Source: Clostridium facile (GTDB lineage: Bacteria > Bacillota > Clostridia > Oscillospirales > Ruminococcaceae). Taken from it: DNA of 64,000 nucleotides. The stretch lies in the NCBI RefSeq assembly GCF_014297275.1, contig NZ_JACOQK010000001.1:2604001-2668000 (forward strand), given 5' to 3'. Under the pieces are notes generated by a model. The model did no database searches. It saw only the letters and a list, made by a program, of their open reading frames with translations, and was not told where the DNA came from. Positions within the stretch are counted from its first letter, which is position 1, and every line of letters starts with the position of its first letter. Below are positions 36,502 through 45,380 of this stretch, piece by piece. Made by a program: the position numbers and the translations under genes.

Positions 36502-37412
36502 TGGCAGATTTATCCGTAAAAATTGCAGGTGTTCCATTTAAAAATCCTCTAATTACAGCTTCTGGGGCATTTGGCTATGGGAAGGAATATGAGCAATTAT
36601 ATCCTTTAAGTATATTAGGAGGAATTTCTACTAAAGGGACTACTTTGGAACCCCGTTTTGGAAATCCAGCCCCTAGGGTTGCGGAAACACCGGCTGGGAT
36701 GTTGAACTCGGTTGGGTTAGAAAATCCAGGATTAGACCACTTTATTCAGGAAGGATTGCCTTACCTGTTGCAAAAAGATGTGACCATTGTTGCAAATATT
36801 GCGGGAAGCACGATTGAGGATTGTGTGGAAGTTTGCTCCCGTTTGGACGAAACAGATGTCCATATGATTGAACTGAATATTTCCTGCCCAAATGTAAAAC
36901 ACGGCGGTGCAGCATTTGGAACTTCCTGCACTAGTGCGGCTGAGATTACAAAAGCCGTGCGGAAAGCGACCAAAAAACCGTTGATGGTTAAACTCTCCCC
37001 AAATGTAACCGATATTACCGAGATTGCAAAAGCAGTAGAGTCCGAAGGAGCGGATGCTGTATCTTTAATCAATACTTTGTTAGGGATGAGAATTGACATC
37101 AACAGCAGGCGTCCAATTCTAAAGCAGAATGTGGGTGGTATGTCTGGACCAGCAGTTTTTCCAATTGCGGTGCGGATGGTTTGGCAAGTTGCCAATGCAG
37201 TGAATATTCCAGTCGTAGGGATGGGTGGTATTTCCCGTTGGCAGGACGCTGTGGAAATGATGATGGCTGGAGCGGCTGCGTTCCAGATCGGTGCGGCGTT
37301 GTTCAGCAATCCGATGGCACCAATAGAAATTTTGGAAGGTCTAAACCAGTATTTAGAGGAGAATGATATTCAAACAGTACAGGAGATTGTAGGCAGTGTA
37401 CAGCCCTGGTAA
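36501..37412 (+). CDS. pyrD: Dihydroorotate dehydrogenase B, catalytic subunit
   Basis: A 303-residue FMN enzyme that oxidises dihydroorotate to orotate. It belongs to class 1B because of its PyrK partner and the catalytic Cys in LNISCPNVKHGG. Other marks are TASGAFGYGKEY at the start, KLSPNVTDI, and GMGGISRWQDAVEMMMAGAAAFQIGAALF for the FMN phosphate. The ribosome binding site GAGGAGG lies inside pyrK. It is the last gene of the operon; only a weak GACC/GGTC hairpin with a short T run follows near 37453. Confidence 0.97.
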   Translation: MADLSVKIAGVPFKNPLITASGAFGYGKEYEQLYPLSILGGISTKGTTLEPRFGNPAPRVAETPAGMLNSVGLENPGLDHFIQEGLPYLLQKDVTIVANIAGSTIEDCVEVCSRLDETDVHMIELNISCPNVKHGGAAFGTSCTSAAEITKAVRKATKKPLMVKLSPNVTDITEIAKAVESEGADAVSLINTLLGMRIDINSRRPILKQNVGGMSGPAVFPIAVRMVWQVANAVNIPVVGMGGISRWQDAVEMMMAGAAAFQIGAALFSNPMAPIEILEGLNQYLEENDIQTVQEIVGSVQPW

Positions 37413-37593
37413 CGATGGAAAAATAGTATTATAAATATAATGTTAGCAGTTGACCATGTGGATTGGTCGGGTTTTTATGATTATAGCTCGGTCAGTTGGT
37501 GATAAATGGGCTGTTTTTTCATAAAAGATTGTACGGTTCAGTATTTGACTGGATAGATAGCAAAGAGGAAGCAGTAGTTTCTTTAAAATAAGT

Positions 37594-37629
37594 TGCAGAA
37601 TTTGATTGAGGAAAATCCTTTGTTCTGCA
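37594..37629 (+). other. Hairpin in the leader region of ruvX
   Basis: TGCAGAA and TTCTGCA, 22 bases apart, enclose a second small AGGA/TCCT stem. It lies 33 bases before ruvX. It may be an operator or an RNA stem; nothing decides this. Confidence 0.35.
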
Positions 37630-37662
37630 CAATGATATAAAACATAAATTAGGAGATATGGT

Positions 37663-38100
37663 ATGAAAATTATGGCGGTAGATTTGGGGGAAGCACGGAC
37701 AGGGTTAGCGGTATGCGACCGTACCGAATTTTTGGCTTCTCCAATTGGCGTAATACATGAAAAGAATTTTCATATGTTGGTACAAAAGGTTGCTGTCGCC
37801 GCCAAAGAATATGGCGTGCAGATGGTGATTATTGGTTTGCCAAAAAATATGGATGGTAGTTGTGGAAGCCGTGCGGAAAAATGCCAGGAATTTGCAAATA
37901 AATTAGGGGAAGTTATCCCACTGCCGATTAAAATGTGGGATGAACGGCAGACAACCATGCTGGCAGAAAAATATTTAAATGAAAACGATATCCGTGGACA
38001 AAAGCGGAAAGATATGATTGATGAGGTAGCAGCTACTATTATACTGGAAAGCTATTTGGATTATCGGAAAAACCATCCAGAGGAAAAAGAGTCCATATAA
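37663..38100 (+). CDS. ruvX: Holliday junction resolvase-like protein / pre-16S rRNA nuclease
   Basis: A 145-residue YqgF-family RNase H-fold protein. The starting MKIMAVDLGEARTGLAVCD carries the first catalytic Asp, GLPKNMDGSCGSRAEKCQ and WDERQTTMLAE follow, and IDEVAATIILESYLD holds the last acidic residue. The family processes the 5' end of 16S rRNA in E. coli and has been proposed as a junction resolvase. TAGGAGA is the ribosome binding site. It ends at a strong terminator; the usual neighbour alaS is not present. Confidence 0.93.
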   Translation: MKIMAVDLGEARTGLAVCDRTEFLASPIGVIHEKNFHMLVQKVAVAAKEYGVQMVIIGLPKNMDGSCGSRAEKCQEFANKLGEVIPLPIKMWDERQTTMLAEKYLNENDIRGQKRKDMIDEVAATIILESYLDYRKNHPEEKESI

Positions 38101-38122
38101 TCCTTGCATGAAAACAACAAAT

Positions 38123-38159
38123 AAAAAAGCATCGGAGAAAAAATCTCCGATGCTTTTTT
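38123..38159. terminator. Terminator after ruvX
   Basis: AAAAAAGCATCGGAGA pairs with TCTCCGATGCTTTTTT across a short A-rich loop. A/T runs on both sides make it bidirectional. Confidence 0.94.
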
Positions 38160-38290
38160 ATTTGATTTAATAGGGAAGAAACCAGATAGTATGTTGTCTG
38201 GTTCCATACATGATAAAGCGTTATTCAGTGTCCTAGAATAAGCTAGTATCAGTCCTCTATGTAAGTCATCATTTCAGTAAATGATAGGAT

Positions 38291-38488
38291 CTATTTGAGT
38301 TTTTCGATATCTTTTATATAAATAGAAACTTCCCCACATTTCGGGCAGATCGCAACTTTTGGTTTTCCCATTCTGCCACCAAATAATTTCTTTTCATCGG
38401 AAGATAGGACAATTCCATATCCAGCACCCTCCACTTTTATTGCACAGTTTTCTTTCATTTCGCTTCCACATCGAATACAATCTCTCAT
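38291..38488 (-). CDS. Small zinc-ribbon protein (65 residues)
   Basis: Two CXXC pairs are visible, CIRCG at the N terminus and CPKCG at about 48-51, which should form a zinc ribbon; between them lies a Gly-rich stretch containing KKLFGGRMGKPKVA. The layout recalls small nucleic-acid-binding zinc-ribbon proteins of unknown function common in Firmicutes. The frame opens earlier, but GGAGG lies seven bases before the ATG at 38488, which makes MRDCIRCG the start. It appears to be transcribed alone. Confidence 0.72.
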   Translation of the reverse strand: MRDCIRCGSEMKENCAIKVEGAGYGIVLSSDEKKLFGGRMGKPKVAICPKCGEVSIYIKDIEKLK

Positions 38489-38622
38489 TTCCATACCTCC
38501 AAAATTTTCAACTATTTTATTATAATCAATAAAATGGCATAGTATCAATTTAGAAGAGATTTATTAGAACAAAGTGCGATTTGTATTTTAAGATGCAAAT
38601 CTTGGTTAAAAGGCACGTCTGA

Positions 38623-39780
38623 TTATAATGCTGCCATATAAATTTCTTTTACCTGTTCTGCATTTAATGGCATATAAGCGTGTTCCAGAGCAGAAGCTGC
38701 TTTTTGCGCCATAATATCCAGTTTTTCTGTTCCAATTCCAACTTCAGTTAAGGTAGATGGCAATCCCATCTCTTTGAAATAAGCAGCAGTTTGGTCGATT
38801 GCTTTATTTGCAATTTCATAATCATCTAAATCGGAGGAAATCCCCCATACATTAATGCCATATTCCCTGAATTTTTTAACTGTATTGTCGTTTAATACAT
38901 AACGCATCCAGTGTGGAGTTAAAATCGCAAGCCCTACGCCATGGGTAATATCATAATAAGCGCTAAGTTCATGTTCCATTGGATGGACTGTCCATTCCAC
39001 TACTTTTCCAAGTTTTAGAAAATCGTTAATTGCCCAACTGCTCGCCCACATCAGATTTGCCCGAGCTTCGTAATCATCTGGATGTTTAACCGCATAGGCC
39101 CCATAATGGATACAAGTCTTTAGTAGGCCTTCTGCCATACGGTCCTGCATATATCCTTGGACATTGGAAAAATATGCTTCAAAAATATGTGACATAATAT
39201 CCGCTGTACCAGCCGCTGTTTGATATGCGCTTACCGTTTCTGTATAGCTTGGATCCAAAATAGAAGCCATTGGTCGCATCAAAGGATGTCCTGTACCCAA
39301 TTTATCGTTAGCATCCATATCAGAAATAACAGCGAAGGTATCCATTTCTGAACCCGTTGCGGAGAGAGTCAAGATGGTGACAATTGGCAGTACTTTTGTA
39401 ACACAGCTGGCATCCTGTACAATATCCCATGGATCGCCGTCATAGCATGCCCCAGCAGCTACCACCTTCGCACAGTCAATCGTAGAGCCACCACCAATTG
39501 GCAATACAACTTCAATCCCTTTTTGCTTGCAGATTTGTACCCCTTTCCGTACTGTGGTAATTCTTGGATTGGGTTCCACACCAGAAAGCTCTTCATAAGT
39601 GAACCCGTTTTCTTTTAGAATATCAGTAACACGGTCGTAAATCCCATTTTTTTTGATACTTCCGCCACCATAGACAAGCAGAACTTTATTACCGTATGGT
39701 TTTAAAGCATCCGCTAAATGTTCTATTTGACCTTTTCCAAAATAAATTTTAGTAGGAATATGATAAATAAATGGTTCCAT
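38623..39780 (-). CDS. Iron-dependent alcohol (butanol-type) dehydrogenase
   Basis: A 385-residue group III alcohol dehydrogenase related to BdhA/YugJ, which reduces aldehydes with NAD(P)H during fermentation. GGGSIKKNGIYDRV and PIGGGSTIDCAKVVAAG bind the cofactor. The metal ligands lie in TADIMSHIFEAYF and in HPMEHELSAYYDITHGVGLAIL. The open frame begins 22 codons earlier, but AAGGAGG is placed for the ATG at 39780 and MEPFIYHIPTKIYFGKGQ is the typical start of the family. The exact alcohol substrate is unknown. Confidence 0.9.
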   Translation of the reverse strand: MEPFIYHIPTKIYFGKGQIEHLADALKPYGNKVLLVYGGGSIKKNGIYDRVTDILKENGFTYEELSGVEPNPRITTVRKGVQICKQKGIEVVLPIGGGSTIDCAKVVAAGACYDGDPWDIVQDASCVTKVLPIVTILTLSATGSEMDTFAVISDMDANDKLGTGHPLMRPMASILDPSYTETVSAYQTAAGTADIMSHIFEAYFSNVQGYMQDRMAEGLLKTCIHYGAYAVKHPDDYEARANLMWASSWAINDFLKLGKVVEWTVHPMEHELSAYYDITHGVGLAILTPHWMRYVLNDNTVKKFREYGINVWGISSDLDDYEIANKAIDQTAAYFKEMGLPSTLTEVGIGTEKLDIMAQKAASALEHAYMPLNAEQVKEIYMAAL

Positions 39781-39817
39781 AATTGTTTCCTCCTTATCGC
39801 GAATGATTCTATGTTTC

Positions 39818-39846
39818 AGTGTAACACAATTAAAATTAAAACACAA
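39818..39846 (-). promoter_or_regulatory. Possible promoter of the alcohol dehydrogenase gene
   Basis: On the minus strand TTGTGT and TACACT are 17 bases apart, 38 bases before the start. No clear Rex operator overlaps it. Confidence 0.4.
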
Positions 39847-40060
39847 TAATGATATTTACTAAAAAATTTTATTTTTGTTCTGTAATATTCCAGTATGTCA
39901 AATAGGAGGCATTCAGAGTATTTGCCAATATTATTTTTGTTTTCTTAAAATTCAACTTTATCCATATGTATATTTGTAATTTGAGTGTTTTTATGATTGA
40001 TATAAGAAAAATTGATATCTAGAAATAATTAGAAACTTACAGGCGAAATCTTGAAAACAG

Positions 40061-40089
40061 TTGCCGTTTTAGGTTGTTTTTGGTATACT
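40061..40089 (+). promoter_or_regulatory. Promoter of the CapA-family gene
   Basis: TTGCCG and TATACT are 17 bases apart, 73 bases before the start. The 210 bases upstream, back to the alcohol dehydrogenase promoter, show nothing else. Confidence 0.6.
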
Positions 40090-40162
40090 TGAAATAAGTA
40101 AAAATTACTCATATTATGCTTAAATATAGAATATGAAAGAGAAATTTGTTTGGAGGTAGCCT

Positions 40163-41407
40163 ATGGCAGTACATCATAAAAAAGGAAAAGGAATAGCACG
40201 GCCGATACAACTGATTTTATTTTTTGTATTTGTAGCGGCGATTATTGGTTTTGTAGCTTGGATGGCGGTAAACGAGCAAGGAGATGTAAACCAATTTGAA
40301 ACATCTTCTATTGCTTCTTCTGAAATAGAGTCTTCCCAAGAAACATCCTCTGAGCCTGAGGAGCCAAAAACAACTCAGGTCAGCCTAGTGGCGGTTGGAG
40401 ATAACCTGATGCACGATACGGTAATTGACGGAGGGTTACAGCCGGATGGGACTTATAATTACGATTCCTATTTCCAGAACATCAAGCCGGATATTGAGCA
40501 AGCTGATGTGGCAATCATCAACCAAGAAACTATTTTAGGCGGTGCCTCTTTAGGGTATTCTGGTTATCCTTGTTTTAACTCTCCGCAAGAAATGGGAGAT
40601 ACTTTAGTCCGCACGGGTTTTGATGTAGTACAGCAGGCAAGCAACCATTCGATGGATAAAGGCTATCAGGGAATCCAAAACGCAATTGATTACTGGAAAA
40701 CTAGCCATCCTGAGATTATGACATTGGGGTTGAACGAAACACCGGAAGAACAAAATGAAATTTCTGTTATGGAGAAAAACGGAATTAAAATGGCATTCTT
40801 AAACTATACCTATGGATTAAACGGTATCCCTTTACCGGAAGATAAGCCTTATTTAGTTGATATGCTGGATAAAGAAAAAATGGCGCAGGATATTGCCAAG
40901 GCAAAGACCATGGCGGATGTTGTGATTGTGCTTCCTCATTGGGGTACAGAATATGTATACGAGCCGGATAGTATGCAACAGGAGTACACTACGTTTTTTG
41001 CAGAGCAAGGAGTAGATATAGTCATTGGGACCCATCCTCATGTAGTGGAACCGGTGGAATGGGTTACTCGCCCAGATGGAAAACAGATGTTGGTTTATTA
41101 CTCCTTAGGAAATTTAATTTCCTGTCAGGACAGGACTCCACGAATGCTGGGTGGCATGGCAAGGATTACAATACAAAAAACAGGGGAGGAAATCAGCATT
41201 ACCAATGCAGGCATCACCCCATTGGTAACCCATTATGAAAGCCGCTCTAACTGGAATTTTGGTGTCTATAAATTAAATGAATACACGCAGGAATTGGCTT
41301 CCAGACATGGAATGCGTCGGCATGACAGCAGCTTTTCCTTAGAAGAATTAAATTCGTTAGCACAACAAGTATTAGGTGACTTTATTCAGTATCCAACATT
41401 AAATTGA
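40163..41407 (+). CDS. CapA/PgsA-family protein (poly-gamma-glutamate synthesis type)
   Basis: A 414-residue membrane-anchored protein: one helix at about 15-35, a Ser/Glu-rich linker (about 45-72), then a calcineurin-like CapA domain. VAVGDNLMHDTVID near 78, INQETIL, QASNHSMDKG, VVLPHWGTEY and IGTHPHVVEPVEW are the metal-site segments. CapA of Bacillus works with CapB and CapC to make and export poly-gamma-glutamate; no capB or capC is here, so the activity of this orphan is not known. GGAGG precedes the start. metF follows after 51 bases without a visible terminator. Confidence 0.85.
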   Translation: MAVHHKKGKGIARPIQLILFFVFVAAIIGFVAWMAVNEQGDVNQFETSSIASSEIESSQETSSEPEEPKTTQVSLVAVGDNLMHDTVIDGGLQPDGTYNYDSYFQNIKPDIEQADVAIINQETILGGASLGYSGYPCFNSPQEMGDTLVRTGFDVVQQASNHSMDKGYQGIQNAIDYWKTSHPEIMTLGLNETPEEQNEISVMEKNGIKMAFLNYTYGLNGIPLPEDKPYLVDMLDKEKMAQDIAKAKTMADVVIVLPHWGTEYVYEPDSMQQEYTTFFAEQGVDIVIGTHPHVVEPVEWVTRPDGKQMLVYYSLGNLISCQDRTPRMLGGMARITIQKTGEEISITNAGITPLVTHYESRSNWNFGVYKLNEYTQELASRHGMRRHDSSFSLEELNSLAQQVLGDFIQYPTLN

Positions 41408-41458
41408 TAATGATGAATTAGAAAAAGGGCCTTTTTCGATAGAAAGGATTGGAATAGC

Positions 41459-42328
41459 ATGAAAATAAAAGAGTTATATCAGGAAAACCAGCCTCAAATT
41501 TCTTTTGAGGTATTTCCACCTAAAAAAGAGAGTGACGCGGAAACCATTATGGCGTCATTGGATCAGATGACAGCATTAAAACCAGCTTTTATCAGCGTTA
41601 CCTATGGGGCAGGAGGAAGTGGAAACAGTGGTAAGACAACTGAAATTGCTTCTGCTATTAAAAATAAATTTGGCGTGGAATCATTAGCCCATTTAACCGC
41701 AATCACAGCGAAAAAAGAAACTATTGCTGCGACATTACAGGACCTAAAAGCACACCAGATTGATAATATTATGGCATTGCGTGGGGATATCCCAGTTGAT
41801 TTTACAGGAGATCCTAATGGAGATTTTTTGTATGCGAAAGATCTGATTGCCTATATTAAAGAGCAAGGGGACTTTTGTGTTGGGGCTGCCTGTTATCCAG
41901 AAGGTCATATTGACTGTGCTGATTTACAGGCTAATTATGACCATCTGTTGCAAAAACAGCAGGCTGGTGCGGATTTTTTTGTATCCCAGCTGTTTTTTGA
42001 CAACCAGCAGTTCTACCGTTTCTATGAGGAAGCTAGAAAATATGGCGTTACAGCACCGTTGATTGCGGGGATTATGCCGATTTTAGGGAAATCCCAGGTT
42101 CAGAGGATGATTTTCACCTGTGGAGTAAGTTTGCCTTCTCGTATCATCCGCATTTTACATCAATATGAAAATGACCCTGAGAGTCTAAGGCAAGCGGGAA
42201 TCGAATATGCCTGTGAGCAGATTGAGGATCTATACCGTCATGGAATCCATCAAATCCATGTGTATTCCATGAATAAACCACATATCGCGCAAGCCGCGAA
42301 AACAAAATTTGACCAATTGACCAAATAG
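41459..42328 (+). CDS. metF: 5,10-methylenetetrahydrofolate reductase
   Basis: A 289-residue FAD enzyme that makes 5-methyl-tetrahydrofolate, the methyl donor for MetH. SFEVFPPKKESDAE at the start holds the catalytic Glu, VTYGAGGSG and LTAITAKKE follow, and ALRGDIP, FFVSQLFFDNQQFYRF and GIMPI are further signatures. AGAAAGGA is the ribosome binding site. It is followed by the MetH reactivation-domain gene (11 bases) and metH, which fits one pathway in one transcript. No S-box riboswitch can be fitted into the 51-base gap before it. Confidence 0.95.
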   Translation: MKIKELYQENQPQISFEVFPPKKESDAETIMASLDQMTALKPAFISVTYGAGGSGNSGKTTEIASAIKNKFGVESLAHLTAITAKKETIAATLQDLKAHQIDNIMALRGDIPVDFTGDPNGDFLYAKDLIAYIKEQGDFCVGAACYPEGHIDCADLQANYDHLLQKQQAGADFFVSQLFFDNQQFYRFYEEARKYGVTAPLIAGIMPILGKSQVQRMIFTCGVSLPSRIIRILHQYENDPESLRQAGIEYACEQIEDLYRHGIHQIHVYSMNKPHIAQAAKTKFDQLTK

Positions 42329-42339
42329 GAGAGAATACA

Positions 42340-43020
42340 TTGGAGTTTTTACCAATTGATAAACAGGAAGTGCTGCGTTATCTGGGATATCAAGGGCAGA
42401 AAATCGATGTCGGACTAGATGAAATGATTAATTCTTGTATTCAGCAATGCCAGGTATTTTCAATTCCTAGATATTGCTATCAGATTTTTGACTGCCATCC
42501 GGAAGACGACTGCATTGTGTTAGACCATACCAGCTTGCGTTTAAAAGGCAATTCTATTTATGAACATTTAAAAGATGCCAAGCGGGTAGCTGTAATGGCT
42601 GCCACTTTGGGGGCTGCGTTTGAAAAACAAATCCAAGTAGCAGAAAAAATGTCTATGACAAAAGCTTTGGTGCTGGATTCCTGCGGGACAGAATATATAG
42701 AGAAAGTTTGTGATACCATAGAGGAGGAGATCAAGCAGGTTGCCGCGAGGGAAGGATACACAACGAATTTCCGTTTTAGCCCTGGCTATGGTGATTTACC
42801 ATTGGAGCAGCAGCCAGAAATTATCCGTTTATTGGATACTTCCCGAAAAATTGGATTAACTTGTACACCAACCTTGATTATGTTGCCCAGAAAATCAGTA
42901 ACAGCCTTGATTGGCTTTTTACCTCAGGGGCAGCAGCAGGAAAAAGCAAAACCATGTGATATTTGCCAATTCCGTGAAACTTGTAAATTGCGAAAAGAGG
43001 GACGAACCTGTGGACGTTAA
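42340..43020 (+). CDS. Stand-alone methionine synthase reactivation-domain protein
   Basis: A 226-residue protein matching the C-terminal activation domain of cobalamin-dependent methionine synthase, which uses SAM to remethylate oxidised cobalamin. RFSPGYGDLPLEQQPEI is the SAM-binding RxxxGYxxxxxxE motif. The tail CDICQFRETCKLRKEGRTC has four cysteines that might bind a metal or cluster. Translation starts at TTG 42340, with AGGAGAG six bases before it. Its end overlaps the GTG start of metH by 11 bases, so the domain missing from that MetH is supplied here as a separate, coupled polypeptide. Confidence 0.88.
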   Translation: MEFLPIDKQEVLRYLGYQGQKIDVGLDEMINSCIQQCQVFSIPRYCYQIFDCHPEDDCIVLDHTSLRLKGNSIYEHLKDAKRVAVMAATLGAAFEKQIQVAEKMSMTKALVLDSCGTEYIEKVCDTIEEEIKQVAAREGYTTNFRFSPGYGDLPLEQQPEIIRLLDTSRKIGLTCTPTLIMLPRKSVTALIGFLPQGQQQEKAKPCDICQFRETCKLRKEGRTCGR

Positions 43021-45367
43021 ACAATATATTTCTGAACACATTTTGGTTTTTGATGGAGCAATGGGAACCATGCTCCAGAAAAAAGGATTGAAAACAGGGG
43101 ACCTACCAGAATGCTTTAATATCACCCATCCTGAAATTGTTTCTGAAATCCACCGAGAATATGTTCAAGCTGGTTCAGACATTATTACCACCAATACTTT
43201 CCAGGCAAACCGTTTTAAACTGGAGCACTGCGAATATTCTGTGGAACAGCTTATTACTGCTGGTGTTAAACTGGCAAAACAATCCGGCTCTAAATTTGTG
43301 GCGTTGGATATTGGTCCTTTGGGACAATTGATGGAGCCAATGGGAACGTTAAAATTTGAGGAAGCTTATGAAGCTTTCCGGGAACAGATGGTAGCAGGGG
43401 AACAGGCTGGAGCAGACTGTATTTTATTGGAAACCATGTCCGATTTGTATGAAGTAAAAGCCGCAATTCTGGCTGCGAAGGAACATACAAAACTACCTGT
43501 TTTTTGTACCTTAACCTACCAGGAGGATGGCAGAACATTTGTGGGAGCTGACCCAGTAACAGGTACTATTACATTGCAAAGTTTAGGGGTAGATGCTTTG
43601 GGCGTAAACTGTTCTCTGGGGCCAAAAGAACTCACGCCAGTGGTAGAACAGATATTAACTTACGCTACAATTCCAGTGATGGTACAGGCAAATGCAGGTC
43701 TGCCACAAATCCGTGAAGGGCAGACAGTATATGATGTTACACCAGAGGAATTTGTTAGCTATGTTCGTCCGATGGTGGAGCAAGGCGTACGCATTATTGG
43801 CGGATGTTGTGGAACAACTCCTGATTTTATCCGGGGACTTCGGGAGGTAGCAGATCAGCTTCCAGTAGTACATAATCATCCAAAAAGAGTGACAGCAGTT
43901 ACTTCTGGTACAACCACCGTCATTTTGGATGATGGTGTGACAGTAATTGGGGAAAGAATTAACCCAACCGGAAAAAAGAAACTGAAAGAAGCGCTCCGTT
44001 CCCATCATATGGACTATATTATTGGGGAAGCAATTGACCAGACACAAAGCGGGGCTGATGTACTGGATGTCAATGTGGGGCTTCCAGAGATTGATGAAGC
44101 TGCCATGATTGCAGAGGTCATCCGGGAAGTGCAGAGTGTCAGCAATCTGCCGATCCAGGTAGACAGTTCTGATATTGCGGCAATTGAAAGTGGAGTGCGT
44201 GCTTGCAATGGTCGCCCGATTATTAACTCGGTCAACGGCAAGGCGGAAAATATGGCGCAAGTATTCCCAATTGTAAAAAAATATGGTGCGGTTGTAGTGG
44301 GATTGACATTGGATGAATCTGGGATTCCACAACATGCGGAGGACCGTTTTGCCATTGCCAAAAAAATTGTAGATACTGCAGCAACTTATGGGATTCCAAA
44401 AGAAGATATTTTGATTGACTGTTTGACGTTAACAGCCTCTGCCCAGCAGGATGCTGTATTGGATACATTGCATGCGATTCAACTGGTAAAACAACGGCTT
44501 GGCGTGAAAACCGTGCTGGGTGTGAGCAATGTTTCGTTTGGCTTGCCAAACCGCCCACTGCTAAACAGCATTTTTTTATCCGCCGCATTTGGTGCCGGTT
44601 TGGACGCTCCAATTTTAAATCCAATGAGTGTGGATATGATGAAAGCAGTGGATACCTTCCGCGTTATCAACTGTCAAGATAGGGATGCTATCTATTATAT
44701 TGAAAAATATGCCAATGCGGACCAGACAACAGCTGCTGTGGTAGGCGATTTGGATTTAAAAGATATGATTATCCAGGGGAGAAAAGAGGAAGCCGCTGTA
44801 AAAGTACAGGAGATGTTGCAAACCATCCCTCCATTGGATTTAATTGACCAGTATTTTATCCCTGCCCTAGATGTTGTAGGGGACCGGTATGAAAAAGGCA
44901 AGATTTTTTTGCCACAGTTGATGCAATCCGCTGAGGCAGTAAAAGCCTCTTTTGAAGTGCTAAAAGCAAATTTCTCAGAAGGAGAAAAAACCGCATCCAA
45001 AGGAAAGATTATTGTGGCAACCGTGTTAGGGGATATCCATGATATTGGCAAGAATATTGCCAAAATGCTGTTGGAAAACTACGGTTATGATGTCATTGAC
45101 TTGGGCAAGGACGTGCCAATTGAAAAAGTAGTGCAGACAGCAAAAGAGCAAAAGATTCAATTAGTTGGATTAAGTGCACTGATGACAACTACGGTAAAAA
45201 ATATGAAAGATACGATTACCGCTATCCGGGATGCTGGATTAAACTGCAAGGTAATGGTAGGCGGCGCAGTATTAAATGAGGAGTACGCTGATTTTGTGGG
45301 CGCAGACTATTATGTAAAAGATGGACGGGAAGGTGTTCAGATAGCACAAAGACTGTTCAACGAATAA
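43010..45367 (+). CDS. metH: Cobalamin-dependent methionine synthase, lacking the activation domain
   Basis: A 785-residue methyltransferase that moves a methyl group from methyltetrahydrofolate to homocysteine via cobalamin. The homocysteine domain (about 1-290) has the zinc cysteines C201 (GVNCSLG) and C266/C267 (GGCCGTT). The pterin domain (about 310-560, VIGERINPTGKKK), the cobalamin cap (about 575-655) and the cobalamin domain (about 660-785) follow. H677 in GDIHDIGKNI is the lower cobalamin ligand. The C-terminal reactivation domain of the 1200-residue MetH is absent and is encoded just upstream. The open frame reaches back to 42911, but the GTG at 43010, preceded by AGAGGG, gives the family start. 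Confidence 0.94.
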   Translation: MDVKQYISEHILVFDGAMGTMLQKKGLKTGDLPECFNITHPEIVSEIHREYVQAGSDIITTNTFQANRFKLEHCEYSVEQLITAGVKLAKQSGSKFVALDIGPLGQLMEPMGTLKFEEAYEAFREQMVAGEQAGADCILLETMSDLYEVKAAILAAKEHTKLPVFCTLTYQEDGRTFVGADPVTGTITLQSLGVDALGVNCSLGPKELTPVVEQILTYATIPVMVQANAGLPQIREGQTVYDVTPEEFVSYVRPMVEQGVRIIGGCCGTTPDFIRGLREVADQLPVVHNHPKRVTAVTSGTTTVILDDGVTVIGERINPTGKKKLKEALRSHHMDYIIGEAIDQTQSGADVLDVNVGLPEIDEAAMIAEVIREVQSVSNLPIQVDSSDIAAIESGVRACNGRPIINSVNGKAENMAQVFPIVKKYGAVVVGLTLDESGIPQHAEDRFAIAKKIVDTAATYGIPKEDILIDCLTLTASAQQDAVLDTLHAIQLVKQRLGVKTVLGVSNVSFGLPNRPLLNSIFLSAAFGAGLDAPILNPMSVDMMKAVDTFRVINCQDRDAIYYIEKYANADQTTAAVVGDLDLKDMIIQGRKEEAAVKVQEMLQTIPPLDLIDQYFIPALDVVGDRYEKGKIFLPQLMQSAEAVKASFEVLKANFSEGEKTASKGKIIVATVLGDIHDIGKNIAKMLLENYGYDVIDLGKDVPIEKVVQTAKEQKIQLVGLSALMTTTVKNMKDTITAIRDAGLNCKVMVGGAVLNEEYADFVGADYYVKDGREGVQIAQRLFNE

Positions 45368-45380
45368 GGAGGGGGCAGCT

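Noticed and set aside
41408..41458. S-box or other methionine riboswitch before metF
   Set aside because: The gap is 51 bases and has no fold of that type.
43655..44335. 226-codon open frame antisense to metH
   Set aside because: It is the complement of the well-defined homocysteine and pterin domains of metH.
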